The position numbers and the translations under genes are program-made. From contig WYBB01000263.1 of NCBI GenBank assembly GCA_011526585.1, positions 1 through 45,745 on the forward strand: a DNA stretch of 45,745 nucleotides, written 5' to 3'. The notes beneath the pieces are model-generated. The model did no database searches and was not told the DNA's origin. It was given only the letters and a program-made list of their open reading frames with translations. The first letter of the stretch is position 1. Each line of letters opens with the position of its first letter. This document shows positions 33,124-41,013 of the stretch, piece by piece. The DNA comes from Deltaproteobacteria bacterium (GTDB taxonomy: Bacteria > Myxococcota_A > UBA9042 > PHBI01).

Positions 33124-34460
33124 AGGAGGCGCTCGGCTCCCTCGGACCCGGGCGTCAGCTCGTCGTGGGGCTCATCGAGGCGCCGGCCGCGCTGGTCGGG
33201 ATGTCGGCGCGCTCGTGGCGGTGGTTCGTGCTCTACCTCGCGCTCTCGGGGGCGCTGCTCATCGGCTTCGCGCTCCTGTGGGCGAGCCAGGAGGAGACGC
33301 TCGAGCGCGCGCTCTTCGCGTTCCTCTTCCCCGCGGACTGGCACGGCGTCATCGACTTCCTGCTCGCCTTCGTGTTCAAGGCGCAGGCGCAGCAGGTCGT
33401 GGTCAACGTCGTGCTCTTCGTCACGCTGACCGTGGTGTCACTCGTCTTCTTCTGGGTGAAGGAGCTCCTGTCCCAGTCGTACGAGCGCGACCTCGCGCTC
33501 ACGCGCGCCGAGGCCGATCCGCGGGCGAGCTGGCGCGAGCACCCGATCTGGTTCCAGGCGCTCGAGGAGATCAAGTGGACCCTGGTCGGGTTCGCCCTGA
33601 TCTTCGTCGTGCTCTGGGTCGGGCACTCGCCCGAGCCGTGGCGCAAGACGGCGGCGACGGTGCTCTCGTATGCCGTGCTCTTCTTCGTGACTGCCGGCAA
33701 TTACCTGGCGCCGCCCATGCAGCGCCGGCGCCTGCGATATTCGCAGGTGATCAAGGCGATATTCGACAAGCCGCTGCTGGCGTTGTCCTTCGGGGCCGCG
33801 GTCTCGCTGCCCCAGGTGGCCGTGCTGCACCTCGTCTCCGGCGCCGATCTGCCGGCGCTCACCTCGCTCTTGATCATATTCGCCGTCAATATCGTCTTCA
33901 TCGCCGCCTCGGCGGTGGCCGGCACGCGCGCCGGCCTCGCGCTCCTGCCGACCGCCGCGCGCGCCGCTCCCTCCGGGCTCGCGACCCGCCTCGTCGGCTG
34001 GGCGCTGGTCTTCGGCGTGCTCGGCGCGGGGGCCTGGGTCGGTTCGCGGCTCGGCGTCTCGCTCGCCGCCAAGAGCCAGATCCTCAAGTGCCGCTACGAG
34101 GTCGACTGGGGGACCCTGAAGCTCGATACGCCCGAGCTCGGCGGCCTCATCCGCGGCGAGGTGAAGGTCGCCGTCGCCTTCGACGTGACGATCGACAACC
34201 CCAACCCGCTGCCGGTGCGCATCGAGGACAATCGCCTGGTCGTCAGCGACGACGCGCTCGTCATCGCCGAGTCGCGCTTGAGCCCGCTCGACGTGCCCGC
34301 GCACGGCAAGGCCCGCACGCGCGTCGCGCTCGATGCGAAGGTGCGCGCGACCTCGCTCCTCGAGGGCGCCAGCATCAACCCGCTGCGCTGGGACGTCACG
34401 CTCTACGTCGCGCTCGACGAGGGTCTCGAGCTGCCGATCTACCTGCGCGGCGCCGACTGA
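33120..34460 (+). CDS. Polytopic membrane protein with C-terminal LEA2/WHy domain
   Basis: A 446-residue protein. About seven or eight hydrophobic helices occupy residues ~35-325 (for example WFVLYLALSGALLIGFALLW, VVVNVVLFVTLTVVSLVFFW, LVGWALVFGVLGAGAWVG). The last ~120 residues are a LEA14/WHy-type beta-sandwich: LGGLIRGEVKVAVAFDVTID, NPNPLPVRIEDNRLVVSDD, then VPAHGKARTRVALD. Such domains occur in desiccation-linked plant proteins and in bacterial lipoproteins of unknown role; here one is tied to a membrane body. The domain is likely extracytoplasmic. The start ATG overlaps the methyltransferase stop. Function is unknown. Confidence 0.75.
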   Translation: MKEALGSLGPGRQLVVGLIEAPAALVGMSARSWRWFVLYLALSGALLIGFALLWASQEETLERALFAFLFPADWHGVIDFLLAFVFKAQAQQVVVNVVLFVTLTVVSLVFFWVKELLSQSYERDLALTRAEADPRASWREHPIWFQALEEIKWTLVGFALIFVVLWVGHSPEPWRKTAATVLSYAVLFFVTAGNYLAPPMQRRRLRYSQVIKAIFDKPLLALSFGAAVSLPQVAVLHLVSGADLPALTSLLIIFAVNIVFIAASAVAGTRAGLALLPTAARAAPSGLATRLVGWALVFGVLGAGAWVGSRLGVSLAAKSQILKCRYEVDWGTLKLDTPELGGLIRGEVKVAVAFDVTIDNPNPLPVRIEDNRLVVSDDALVIAESRLSPLDVPAHGKARTRVALDAKVRATSLLEGASINPLRWDVTLYVALDEGLELPIYLRGAD

Positions 34461-34535
34461 GGAGGTCGCCGCAGATTCCTTCGACGACCTCTGACTCTGA
34501 TCCGGGTGCGATCCGCGCAGGCTCCTCCCAGGGAT

Positions 34536-34551
34536 GAGCCATGCATGGCTC
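34536..34551. repeat. Perfect 16-bp palindrome
   Basis: GAGCCATGCATGGCTC reads the same on both strands. It lies between two convergent genes and 20 bases before the hairpin repeat at 34571. Possible roles are a protein-binding site or part of the same intergenic repeat unit. Confidence 0.5.
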
Positions 34552-34570
34552 CCGCGCGAAAGCAGCAGGA

Positions 34571-34688
34571 TCTCAGGAGAGCAGGAAGAAAGGAAGGGAG
34601 GAGACGAGGCCTGTCGTTCGAGGTTCTCCCGCCCTCACGGCCTCGGTCGAACCCTCTCCTGCCTTCCTCACTTCCTGGGTTCCTCAGA
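34571..34688. repeat. Hairpin repeat element with 16-bp units (copy B)
   Basis: The right arm (CTGCCTTCCTCACTTC then CTGGGTTCCTCAGA, about 34659-34687) repeats the 16-base unit of copy A at 18698-18780. The left arm (from TCTCAGGAGAGCAGGAAG at 34571) is its inverted, diverged partner, separated by a loop of about 40 bases. It fills the gap between two convergent genes, a natural place for a bidirectional terminator-like structure. Confidence 0.7.
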
Positions 34689-34734
34689 CGATGCCGGGAT
34701 CTCCGAGGTATCACGCCCCTCTGAGTGATCCGAG

Positions 34735-35553
34735 CTACTTCGTGACCTCGGCGAGGAAGTCCTTCATCGCCTCCCAGCTCCGTCGGTCGGCGCGCTCGTC
34801 GTAGGCGGAGCCCTTGGACGGGTCGTCGCCCGCCGCCTTCTGCGTGAACGAGTGCACCGCGCCTGCGTAGTCGACCTTCTGCCAGTCGACCTTCGCCTGG
34901 TCGAGCTCGGCGATGAACGCCTCGATGTCCGCCTTCTTGACGTAGGGATCGGCGGCGCCGTGCAGCACGAGGACCTTGGCGCTGATCTTCTTGCCGTCCT
35001 CCGGGGTCGGCGAGTCGAGCCCACCGTGGAAGCTGACGACGCCGCGCACCCTGGCGCCCGAGCGCGCGAGCTCGAGCACCGCCGTGCCGCCGAAGCAGTA
35101 GCCGATCGCCGCGACGCGCGCGCCGTCGACCTCGGGTTGGGCGACGAGGCGCGCGAGGTTGTCCTGCAGGCGCTTGCGCAGCTCGCCGCGGTCGCCCTTG
35201 AGCGCGCCCGAGGCCTTGCCGGCCTCGGTGGGATCCTTCGGGCGCACGGCCCTGCCGTACACGTCGGCGACGAAGGCGGCGTAGCCGAGCTCGGCCAGCA
35301 TCCTGGCGCGCATGTGCTCGTAGTCGGTCGGCCCCTTCCACTGGTGCACGACCATGACGCCCGGCAGCTTGCCGCCGGCGGCCGCGAGCCTGGCGTCGTC
35401 GTAGACGAGCGCGCCTTCGTAGGCCTGCCCGTCGAGCTTCCACGCGATCGGCTTGGCGACGACCTCGGCGCGCGCCGGGCCGTGCGTGATCATCAGCCCG
35501 AGCAGGGTCGGGGCCAACGCCTGCAACATCAAGCGCTTGTACATCGGCATCAT
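34735..35553 (-). CDS. Secreted dienelactone hydrolase-family protein
   Basis: A 272-residue alpha/beta hydrolase. An N-terminal signal-like stretch (LMLQALAPTLLGLMITHGPA) precedes the domain. The catalytic triad of the family is visible: Cys in AAIGYCFGGTAV, Asp in HGAADPYVKK, and His in GAVHSFTQKA; GVMVVHQWKG and YAAFVADVYG are conserved strands. The family cleaves lactone or ester bonds; many members have unknown natural substrates. A strong GGAGGAG precedes ATG 35553. It is tandem with the secreted nuclease, 44 bases apart. Confidence 0.88.
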   Translation of the reverse strand: MMPMYKRLMLQALAPTLLGLMITHGPARAEVVAKPIAWKLDGQAYEGALVYDDARLAAAGGKLPGVMVVHQWKGPTDYEHMRARMLAELGYAAFVADVYGRAVRPKDPTEAGKASGALKGDRGELRKRLQDNLARLVAQPEVDGARVAAIGYCFGGTAVLELARSGARVRGVVSFHGGLDSPTPEDGKKISAKVLVLHGAADPYVKKADIEAFIAELDQAKVDWQKVDYAGAVHSFTQKAAGDDPSKGSAYDERADRRSWEAMKDFLAEVTK

Positions 35554-35597
35554 GGATCTCCTCCGGGTCGGGGGCCGTGTGTCGAGCACCGACGCTA

Positions 35598-36359
35598 TCA
35601 CGGAGATGCGGCGATCGCCTGGTTGCAGCGGTTGTCGTGGTGGGCGCGGTACCAGCCGCGCGTGTCGTTGTTCATGCGCGCGAGGATCTCGTCGAGCGTG
35701 CCGAAGGCCCAGATCCCGCGTCCGGCGTCGCGCGCCTCGTACTCGGCGCGGCAGATGTCGGCGCGCTTGGACGACTGGAAGACCGTGTAGGCGAAGCCCG
35801 CGCCGGCGCGCGCCATCTCGACCGAGGCGTCGCGCCCGTCGTCCATGACGAGGTAGGCGAGGTAGCGGTCGAAGGGATCGGTCTCGCACCACTGGTTGTC
35901 GCCGACCTCGCAGTCGATCGTGATCGTCACCCCTTCGACCAGCGCCTTGAGCGCTTCATACGAGGCGAGCCCGTAGAGCTCGTCGTCGCTCGTGCACACG
36001 AGGCGGTTGCCGTCGGGGGTCGAGCGGTAGTCCTTGTAGCACTCCGGCGCCGCCAGCCCGAGCATGCGGATGGTGTAGTTCCTGGGGGCGGTGGTGCCGA
36101 CCCAGACCGAGACGGTGTCGCCGTCGGTGACGTGACCGACGCGCGCGCGCACGCCGCGGCGCAGGTCCTTGTTCTCGTTGGTCACTTCGAACGGCAGCGC
36201 GGTGTCGAGCGGCGCGGTGTCGACCGGCGTCGTGTCGGCGACCTCGGCGCTCGCGTCCCCGGCGACGTCGCTCACGCCGGGCGCGGGCTCGTCGTTGCCG
36301 TCACAGCCGGCGACGATGAGCGCGGCGCAGCAGACGACGAATTTCGGTGGCGACATCAT
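35598..36359 (-). CDS. Thermonuclease (SNase) family lipoprotein
   Basis: A 253-residue protein with a lipoprotein signal peptide (FVVCCAALIVAGC) and a Thr/Asp/Pro-rich linker before a staphylococcal nuclease domain (~70-250). Family residues are visible: VTDGDTVSVWV (Asp), IRMLGLAAPECYKD (Arg, Glu) and DPFDRYLAYLV (catalytic Arg). The family cleaves DNA and RNA with calcium, here probably at the cell envelope, for nutrient scavenging or predation. Two consecutive ATGs exist; the second (36356) is better spaced from GGGAG. Several extra cysteines suggest disulphides. Confidence 0.85.
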   Translation of the reverse strand: MMSPPKFVVCCAALIVAGCDGNDEPAPGVSDVAGDASAEVADTTPVDTAPLDTALPFEVTNENKDLRRGVRARVGHVTDGDTVSVWVGTTAPRNYTIRMLGLAAPECYKDYRSTPDGNRLVCTSDDELYGLASYEALKALVEGVTITIDCEVGDNQWCETDPFDRYLAYLVMDDGRDASVEMARAGAGFAYTVFQSSKRADICRAEYEARDAGRGIWAFGTLDEILARMNNDTRGWYRAHHDNRCNQAIAASP

Positions 36360-36423
36360 GGCTCCCGCGTCAGAGGCGCGCGGAATGTAGTCGTGCGACG
36401 TCCCCCAAGGCAAGGGTCGAGCG

Positions 36424-37818
36424 TCAGAGCGCCGCCGCCAGCGCGTCGAGCTCCCAGCGGTAGAGGCGCCGCGAGGTCTGCGCGTAGAGGGCGTCGCCGT
36501 CGGCGCCGAGCGCGACGTCGAAGATCGACATCTCGGACGAGGGCAGATCGATCTGCATCAGCGTCTGGCCGCCGTCGGGATCGAGCGCCACCAGCCGCGC
36601 CGGGTGCTCCATCGTCCAGTGCACCGCCGCCAGGAGCATGCGCTTGCCGCCGCGCTCCAACGCGAGGAGCGCGTCGGCCTCGACCTCGGCGGCCCAACCC
36701 TTGTGGCCACCCTTCATCTGGAAGACCCGCCCGTCGGCGAGGAAGTAGACCGCGTCGCCCAGGCGCTGCGGGCGCGCGAACGCGGTCTCCGGCAGCGTGA
36801 ACCTCGCCTCGACGCAGCCGTCGCCCGCCAGCTCGAGCGCCGCCACCGCCAGCGGTCCATCGAAGCGACACTTCGCCAGCGCCAGCGCCAGCGCCTCCTT
36901 GTCCGCGCCGATGTACACGCGCTCGCCCACGACCAGCGGCGTGCCGAGCGCGTCGCGCTCGCGCAGGACGAAGCGCGGCGCCTGCACGTCCTTGTCGAAG
37001 ACGCTCAGGGTCCCGCCCTGGAGCCACACCACCGCGCCCCCGTCGGCGCGGGCATGGATCTCCGGGAAGTCCCACGCCGAGGGCGGTGAACCATAGGCGT
37101 CGCCGATCGCCCACGGCGTGTCACGCCAGCACCCCTCACACGCCTCGGACAGCGGCGGGGTCAGGCGCCGGATGCGCCCATCGTCGAAGAGGGCGAGCCC
37201 ATCGCCGCTCACCGCCAGCGGGCTCGTCAAGGGGTCGTCCGGGGCGTGGCGCGGCGCCTTCGCCTTGACCGTGGCCTTGCCGAAGAAGGTGAGCTCGCCT
37301 TCGTGCGCGGTGAGGAGCGCGCGCTCGCCCGCGACCTCGACCACGCCGACGAAGCGGCCGGCGCCGAGGTCGCGACCCTCCGGATCCTGCAGGCGCTCCT
37401 CGATGCCGACGAGGCAGCGCCCGCCTTCGCACACGAGCCCGGCGTCCTTGTCGATCTCGCGCACCGTCGGCGCCGGGCCCGGCTTGCCGTCGACCTGGAC
37501 GACCAGGCCCTCCTTCTTCGCGTAGGCCTCGCGGCACTCCGGCGAGTCGAGGTCGCCGTCGGTCACGCAGGCGACGAAGTCGTCGGGCCAGCTCATGCAC
37601 TCCTCGATCGCCTTCTTCTTGACCTCTGCCTCGTCCTCGGACGAGAGCGCGACGTCGTCGACGTCCTCGCCGGCGAGCTTGTCGCCGACCTGGTTGGCGA
37701 GCGCCATCACCATGCCGAGGCCCTGCTCGGCGAAGCGCTCGCAGCGCGTCTCCTTGCTCGGGCTGCAGGCCGGGGCGGCGCACGTGATGGTGATGACGGC
37801 GGCGAAGACGATGCGCAT
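36424..37818 (-). CDS. Lipoprotein with PQQ-like beta-propeller repeats
   Basis: A 464-residue exported lipoprotein: signal peptide VFAAVITITCAAPAC with the lipid-attachment Cys near residue 18. Residues ~25-130 are Cys-rich and helical (several C-x(n)-C pairs such as ECMSWPDDFVAC). The remainder has repeated beta-strand units with segments like RFVGVVEVAGERALL, GTPLVVGERVYIGADKEAL and GDALYAQTSRRLYRWEL, consistent with a PQQ/WD-like propeller. I cannot name a substrate. GAGGAGGAG precedes ATG 37818. It may share an operon with the nuclease 64 bases downstream. Confidence 0.65.
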   Translation of the reverse strand: MRIVFAAVITITCAAPACSPSKETRCERFAEQGLGMVMALANQVGDKLAGEDVDDVALSSEDEAEVKKKAIEECMSWPDDFVACVTDGDLDSPECREAYAKKEGLVVQVDGKPGPAPTVREIDKDAGLVCEGGRCLVGIEERLQDPEGRDLGAGRFVGVVEVAGERALLTAHEGELTFFGKATVKAKAPRHAPDDPLTSPLAVSGDGLALFDDGRIRRLTPPLSEACEGCWRDTPWAIGDAYGSPPSAWDFPEIHARADGGAVVWLQGGTLSVFDKDVQAPRFVLRERDALGTPLVVGERVYIGADKEALALALAKCRFDGPLAVAALELAGDGCVEARFTLPETAFARPQRLGDAVYFLADGRVFQMKGGHKGWAAEVEADALLALERGGKRMLLAAVHWTMEHPARLVALDPDGGQTLMQIDLPSSEMSIFDVALGADGDALYAQTSRRLYRWELDALAAAL

Positions 37819-37938
37819 GGCGGCTCCTCCTCGATGGGATCTGGCAGACGGCAACGGTGGGCTCTTAGACCGCCACCGCCGGCGTCGTAAACGAAAACAT
37901 TCGGTCACGATATGTCTCGGGCGCCTCGAACAATGCGC

Positions 37939-37967
37939 TTGCAGGCACCCGGCGCGCATGCTAGGTC
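37939..37967 (+). promoter_or_regulatory. Candidate promoter of rpsB-tsf
   Basis: TTGCAG (37939-37944), a 17-base spacer and TAGGTC (37962-37967), with a TGC just before the -10, fit a sigma70 promoter. It would give a leader of about 165 bases before rpsB. Confidence 0.45.
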
Positions 37968-37974
37968 GCCGCGC

Positions 37975-38131
37975 CGCGTGCCTGGTGTCTGTTCATTCAG
38001 GGACCACGACGCGACAGCGCCGGCTCGCCGGCGAAACGCACACCCCCTCGAAGGTCTTCGTGGCGCCGGAGGGTCCGGCGTGCCCGCTCAGGGCGCGGGG
38101 GGTGGAGGCGAACGAAGATCACCGCAAGACA
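37975..38131 (+). promoter_or_regulatory. Structured 5' leader of rpsB
   Basis: Between the candidate promoter and rpsB three successive stem-loops can form: CGCCGG/CCGGCG (38018-38033), CGCCGGA/TCCGGCG (38064-38080, perfect 7-bp stem) and GCCC/GGGC (38082-38094). Ribosomal protein S2 represses its own mRNA in other bacteria, so a leader of this size and structure may be the control site; no match to a known motif is claimed. Confidence 0.4.
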
Positions 38132-38141
38132 AGAGGATCAC

Positions 38142-38918
38142 ATGAGCAACGTCGGCATGCGTGACATGCTCGAGGCGGGCGTTCACTTCGGTCACCAGGT
38201 CCACCGCTGGAACCCGAAGATGCGCCCCTTCCTGTGGGGCCAGAAGAACGGCATCCACATCATCAACCTGCAGAAGACGGTCGGCTGCTTCCGCAGCGCG
38301 CTCGACTTCATGAGCCAGATCGCCAGGAACGGCGACAAGGTGCTCTACGTCGGCACCAAGCGCCAGGCCCAGGAGATCATCGAGCAGGAGGCGGGGCGCG
38401 CGCGCCAGCCGTACGTCGTCAACCGCTGGCTCGGCGGCATGCTCACCAACTTCCAGACGATCCGCAGCTCGATCGACCGCATCGAGGAGATCGAGAAGGC
38501 GCTCGACGTCGGCAACGTCGAGAAGCTCGTCAAGAAGGAGGTCAACACCCTCGAGCGCGAGCGCGAGAAGCTCCTGCGCAACCTCGGCGGGATCCGCGAG
38601 ATGAAGAAGCTGCCCGGCGCGCTCTTCGTCATCGACACCGTCAAGGAGCACCTCGCCATCGACGAGGCGAAGAAGCTCAAGCTGCCGATCATCGCGCTCG
38701 TCGACTCGAACTCCGATCCCGGCCCGATCGACTACCCGATCCCGTCGAACGACGACGCGATCCGCGCGCTGACCTTGTTCACCAAGGCGCTCACCGACGC
38801 GTACCTCGCCGGCGCGGCCGCCCACAAGGAGACCTTCCAGCGTGACTTCGCGCCGACCGCGGCGAAGGACGTCGACGTCGTGGTGCGCGGGCACGACGAC
38901 ATGGCCAACAAGGACTGA
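38142..38918 (+). CDS. rpsB: 30S ribosomal protein S2
   Basis: A 258-residue protein of the small ribosomal subunit. The conserved N-terminus (MLEAGVHFGHQVHRWNPKM), KTVGCFRSALDF, VLYVGTKRQAQEII, NRWLGGMLTNFQTIR and LVDSNSDP are all present. AGAGGATCAC precedes the ATG. rpsB is followed by tsf six bases downstream, as in most bacteria. Confidence 0.98.
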   Translation: MSNVGMRDMLEAGVHFGHQVHRWNPKMRPFLWGQKNGIHIINLQKTVGCFRSALDFMSQIARNGDKVLYVGTKRQAQEIIEQEAGRARQPYVVNRWLGGMLTNFQTIRSSIDRIEEIEKALDVGNVEKLVKKEVNTLEREREKLLRNLGGIREMKKLPGALFVIDTVKEHLAIDEAKKLKLPIIALVDSNSDPGPIDYPIPSNDDAIRALTLFTKALTDAYLAGAAAHKETFQRDFAPTAAKDVDVVVRGHDDMANKD

Positions 38919-38924
38919 TACGAG

Positions 38925-39578
38925 ATGAGCACGATCACCGCTTCTTTGGTGAAGGACCTGCGCGAGCGCACCGGCGCCGGCATGATGGACTGCAAGAAGG
39001 CGCTCGAGGAGACGGGCGGCGACTTCGACAAGGCCATCGAGTGGCTGCAGAAGAAGCAGCTCGCCTCGGTCGGCAAGAAGGCCGGGCGCATCGCCGCCGA
39101 GGGCGTCGTCGCGAGCTACCTGCACCAGGGTGGCCGCATCGGCGTCCTGGTCGAGATCAACTGCGAGACCGACTTCGTCGCGCGCAACGAGGACTTCCTG
39201 GCGTTCGCCAAGGACATCGCGATGCACGTGGCGGCCTCGAACCCGCTGGTGGTCAAGGCCGAGGAGCTCGCCGCCGACCTCGTCGAGAAGCAGCGCGAGA
39301 TCTTCACGGCGCAGGCGATGAACGAGGGCAAGCCCGAGCACATCGCCAAGAACATCGTCGTCGGGCGCCTCAAGAAGTGGCAGGCCGAGAGCTGTCTGCT
39401 CGACCAGCCGTTCGTGAAGGACCCGGACAAGACGGTCTCGCAGCTCATCGCCGAGCTCACCGCCAAGATCGGCGAGAAGATCTCGGTGCGGCGCTTCGCG
39501 CGCTTCGAGGTCGGCGAAGGCCTGGAGAAGCGTAGCGACGACTTCGCGGCCGAGGTCGCCAAGCAGGCTGCGAGTTGA
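38925..39578 (+). CDS. tsf: Translation elongation factor Ts
   Basis: A 217-residue guanine-nucleotide exchange factor for EF-Tu. The N-terminal UBA-like domain has LVKDLRERTGAGMMDCKKAL, and the core has the exchange motif CETDFVARNEDF. It is shorter than the E. coli protein (about 280 residues), like the short forms of many other phyla. The gene starts six bases after rpsB and ends just before a strong terminator. Confidence 0.97.
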   Translation: MSTITASLVKDLRERTGAGMMDCKKALEETGGDFDKAIEWLQKKQLASVGKKAGRIAAEGVVASYLHQGGRIGVLVEINCETDFVARNEDFLAFAKDIAMHVAASNPLVVKAEELAADLVEKQREIFTAQAMNEGKPEHIAKNIVVGRLKKWQAESCLLDQPFVKDPDKTVSQLIAELTAKIGEKISVRRFARFEVGEGLEKRSDDFAAEVAKQAAS

Positions 39579-39609
39579 GCGGCGTGAAGCTCGCTTGATT
39601 TCGGGACGA

Positions 39610-39639
39610 GGGCACCGGCGACGGTGCCCTTTTCCTTTT
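39610..39639 (+). terminator. Intrinsic terminator after tsf
   Basis: GGGCACC (39610-39616) and GGTGCCC (39623-39629) form a perfect 7-bp GC-rich stem with a 6-base loop, followed directly by TTTTCCTTTT. It separates rpsB-tsf from pyrH, so pyrH needs read-through or its own promoter. Confidence 0.9.
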
Positions 39640-39666
39640 CGGCGACGATGGGTGTAGAGAGGCGCG

Positions 39667-40389
39667 ATGGGTAGCGATCTCAAGTACGGGCGGGTGTTGC
39701 TCAAGCTCTCGGGCGAGGCGCTGATGGGCGAGGGGGCCTATGGCCTCGACGTGCCGACCCTGCAGCAGATCGCGCGTGAGCTCGCCGAGGTGCACGCGCT
39801 GGGCGCTCAGGTGGCGCTGGTGATCGGCGGCGGCAACATCTTCCGCGGGCTCAAGGGCGCGGCGGCCGGCATGGACCGCACGACCGCCGACCAGATGGGC
39901 ATGCTGGCGACGGTCATGAACGCGTTGGCGATGCAGGACGCGCTCGAGAAGGCCGGTGTGCCGACGCGCGTGATGAGCGCGATCGAGATGCGCAACGTCG
40001 CCGAGCTCTACATCCGCCGGCGCGCCGAGCGGCACCTCGAGAAGGGGCGCGTGGTGATCTTCGCCGCCGGCACCGGCAACCCCTACTTCACGACCGACAC
40101 GGCGGCGGCGTTGCGCGCGCTGGAGATCCACGCCGACGTGGTGATGAAGGCGACCAAGGTCGACGGGGTCTACGACAAGGACCCGAAGAAGCACGCCGAC
40201 GCCTCGCGCTACGCGACGCTGACCTATCACGACGTGCTCAACCTCGACCTCGGCGTGATGGACGCGACCTCGGTCTCGCTCTGCAAGGAGAACCGGTTGC
40301 CGATCATGGTCTTCGACATGACGGTGCCCGGCAACATCACCAAGGCGGTCCTCGGCACGGTGACCGCGACGGTGGTCGGAGATCGGTGA
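39667..40389 (+). CDS. pyrH: Uridylate kinase
   Basis: A 240-residue hexameric UMP kinase of the amino-acid kinase fold, which makes UDP for nucleotide synthesis. Recognisable segments are LLKLSGEALMG, VIGGGNIFRG, the UMP-site GTGNPYFTTDTAAALRA, KATKVDGVYDKDPKK and LPIMVFDM. The position after tsf and before frr is the usual bacterial order. Confidence 0.97.
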   Translation: MGSDLKYGRVLLKLSGEALMGEGAYGLDVPTLQQIARELAEVHALGAQVALVIGGGNIFRGLKGAAAGMDRTTADQMGMLATVMNALAMQDALEKAGVPTRVMSAIEMRNVAELYIRRRAERHLEKGRVVIFAAGTGNPYFTTDTAAALRALEIHADVVMKATKVDGVYDKDPKKHADASRYATLTYHDVLNLDLGVMDATSVSLCKENRLPIMVFDMTVPGNITKAVLGTVTATVVGDR

Positions 40390-40412
40390 GGCGCGTCGGA
40401 GGCCGGGCGGGG

Positions 40413-40440
40413 TTGTGCTTTGCAGCGAGGTGACTATGCT
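40413..40440 (+). promoter_or_regulatory. Candidate promoter of frr
   Basis: TTGTGC (40413-40418), a 16-base spacer and TATGCT (40435-40440) precede frr, with a predicted start near 40447 and the GAGGAG ribosome-binding site at 40452-40457. It may give frr expression independent of pyrH. Confidence 0.45.
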
Positions 40441-40467
40441 GCCCACCGCCGCGAGGAGACCACAAGC

Positions 40468-41013
40468 ATGCTCGATGAGATCTACGAAGACACCAAGACC
40501 AGCCTGCAGAAGGCTCACGAGTCGTTCAAGCGCGAGCTCTCGAAGATCCGTACCGGTCGCGCCAACCTGGCGATCGTCGACGGCATCAAGGTCGAGTACT
40601 ACGGTGCGCCGACGCCCTTGAACCAGGTCGCCGCGCTCAACATCGCCGACCCGCGGCTCATCACGATCAAGCCGTGGGACAAGACGCTCCTGACCGCGGT
40701 CGAGAAGGCGATCGTCGCGGCCAATATCGGGATCACGCCGTCCAACGACGGCGAGCTCGTGCGCTTGCCGATCCCGCCGCTGACCGGCGAGGTGCGCAAG
40801 AACCTGGTCAAGGAGCTCAAGAAGAAGACCGAGGACGCGCGCGTGGTGGTGCGCAACGTGCGCCGCGACGCCAACGATCTGGTCAAGGGCGCCGACGTCG
40901 GCGAGGACGAAGAGGCGCGGGCGCTCAAGCACATCCAGAAGATGATCGACGACGCCATCGCGAAGGTCGACGCCGACGCGGCCGCGAAGGAAAAGGAGAT
41001 CATGGAGGTCTGA
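40468..41013 (+). CDS. frr: Ribosome recycling factor
   Basis: A 181-residue factor that splits post-termination ribosomes with EF-G. Conserved parts are MLDEIYEDTKTSLQKAHES, ELSKIRTGRANLAIVDGI, VEYYGAPTPLNQVAALNI, PWDKTLLTAVEKAI and LVKELKKKTEDARVVVRNVR. An open frame begins at 40420, but the family start matches ATG 40468, preceded by GAGGAG. The 3' end overlaps the convergent comEC gene by 14 bases inside a palindrome. Confidence 0.97.
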   Translation: MLDEIYEDTKTSLQKAHESFKRELSKIRTGRANLAIVDGIKVEYYGAPTPLNQVAALNIADPRLITIKPWDKTLLTAVEKAIVAANIGITPSNDGELVRLPIPPLTGEVRKNLVKELKKKTEDARVVVRNVRRDANDLVKGADVGEDEEARALKHIQKMIDDAIAKVDADAAAKEKEIMEV

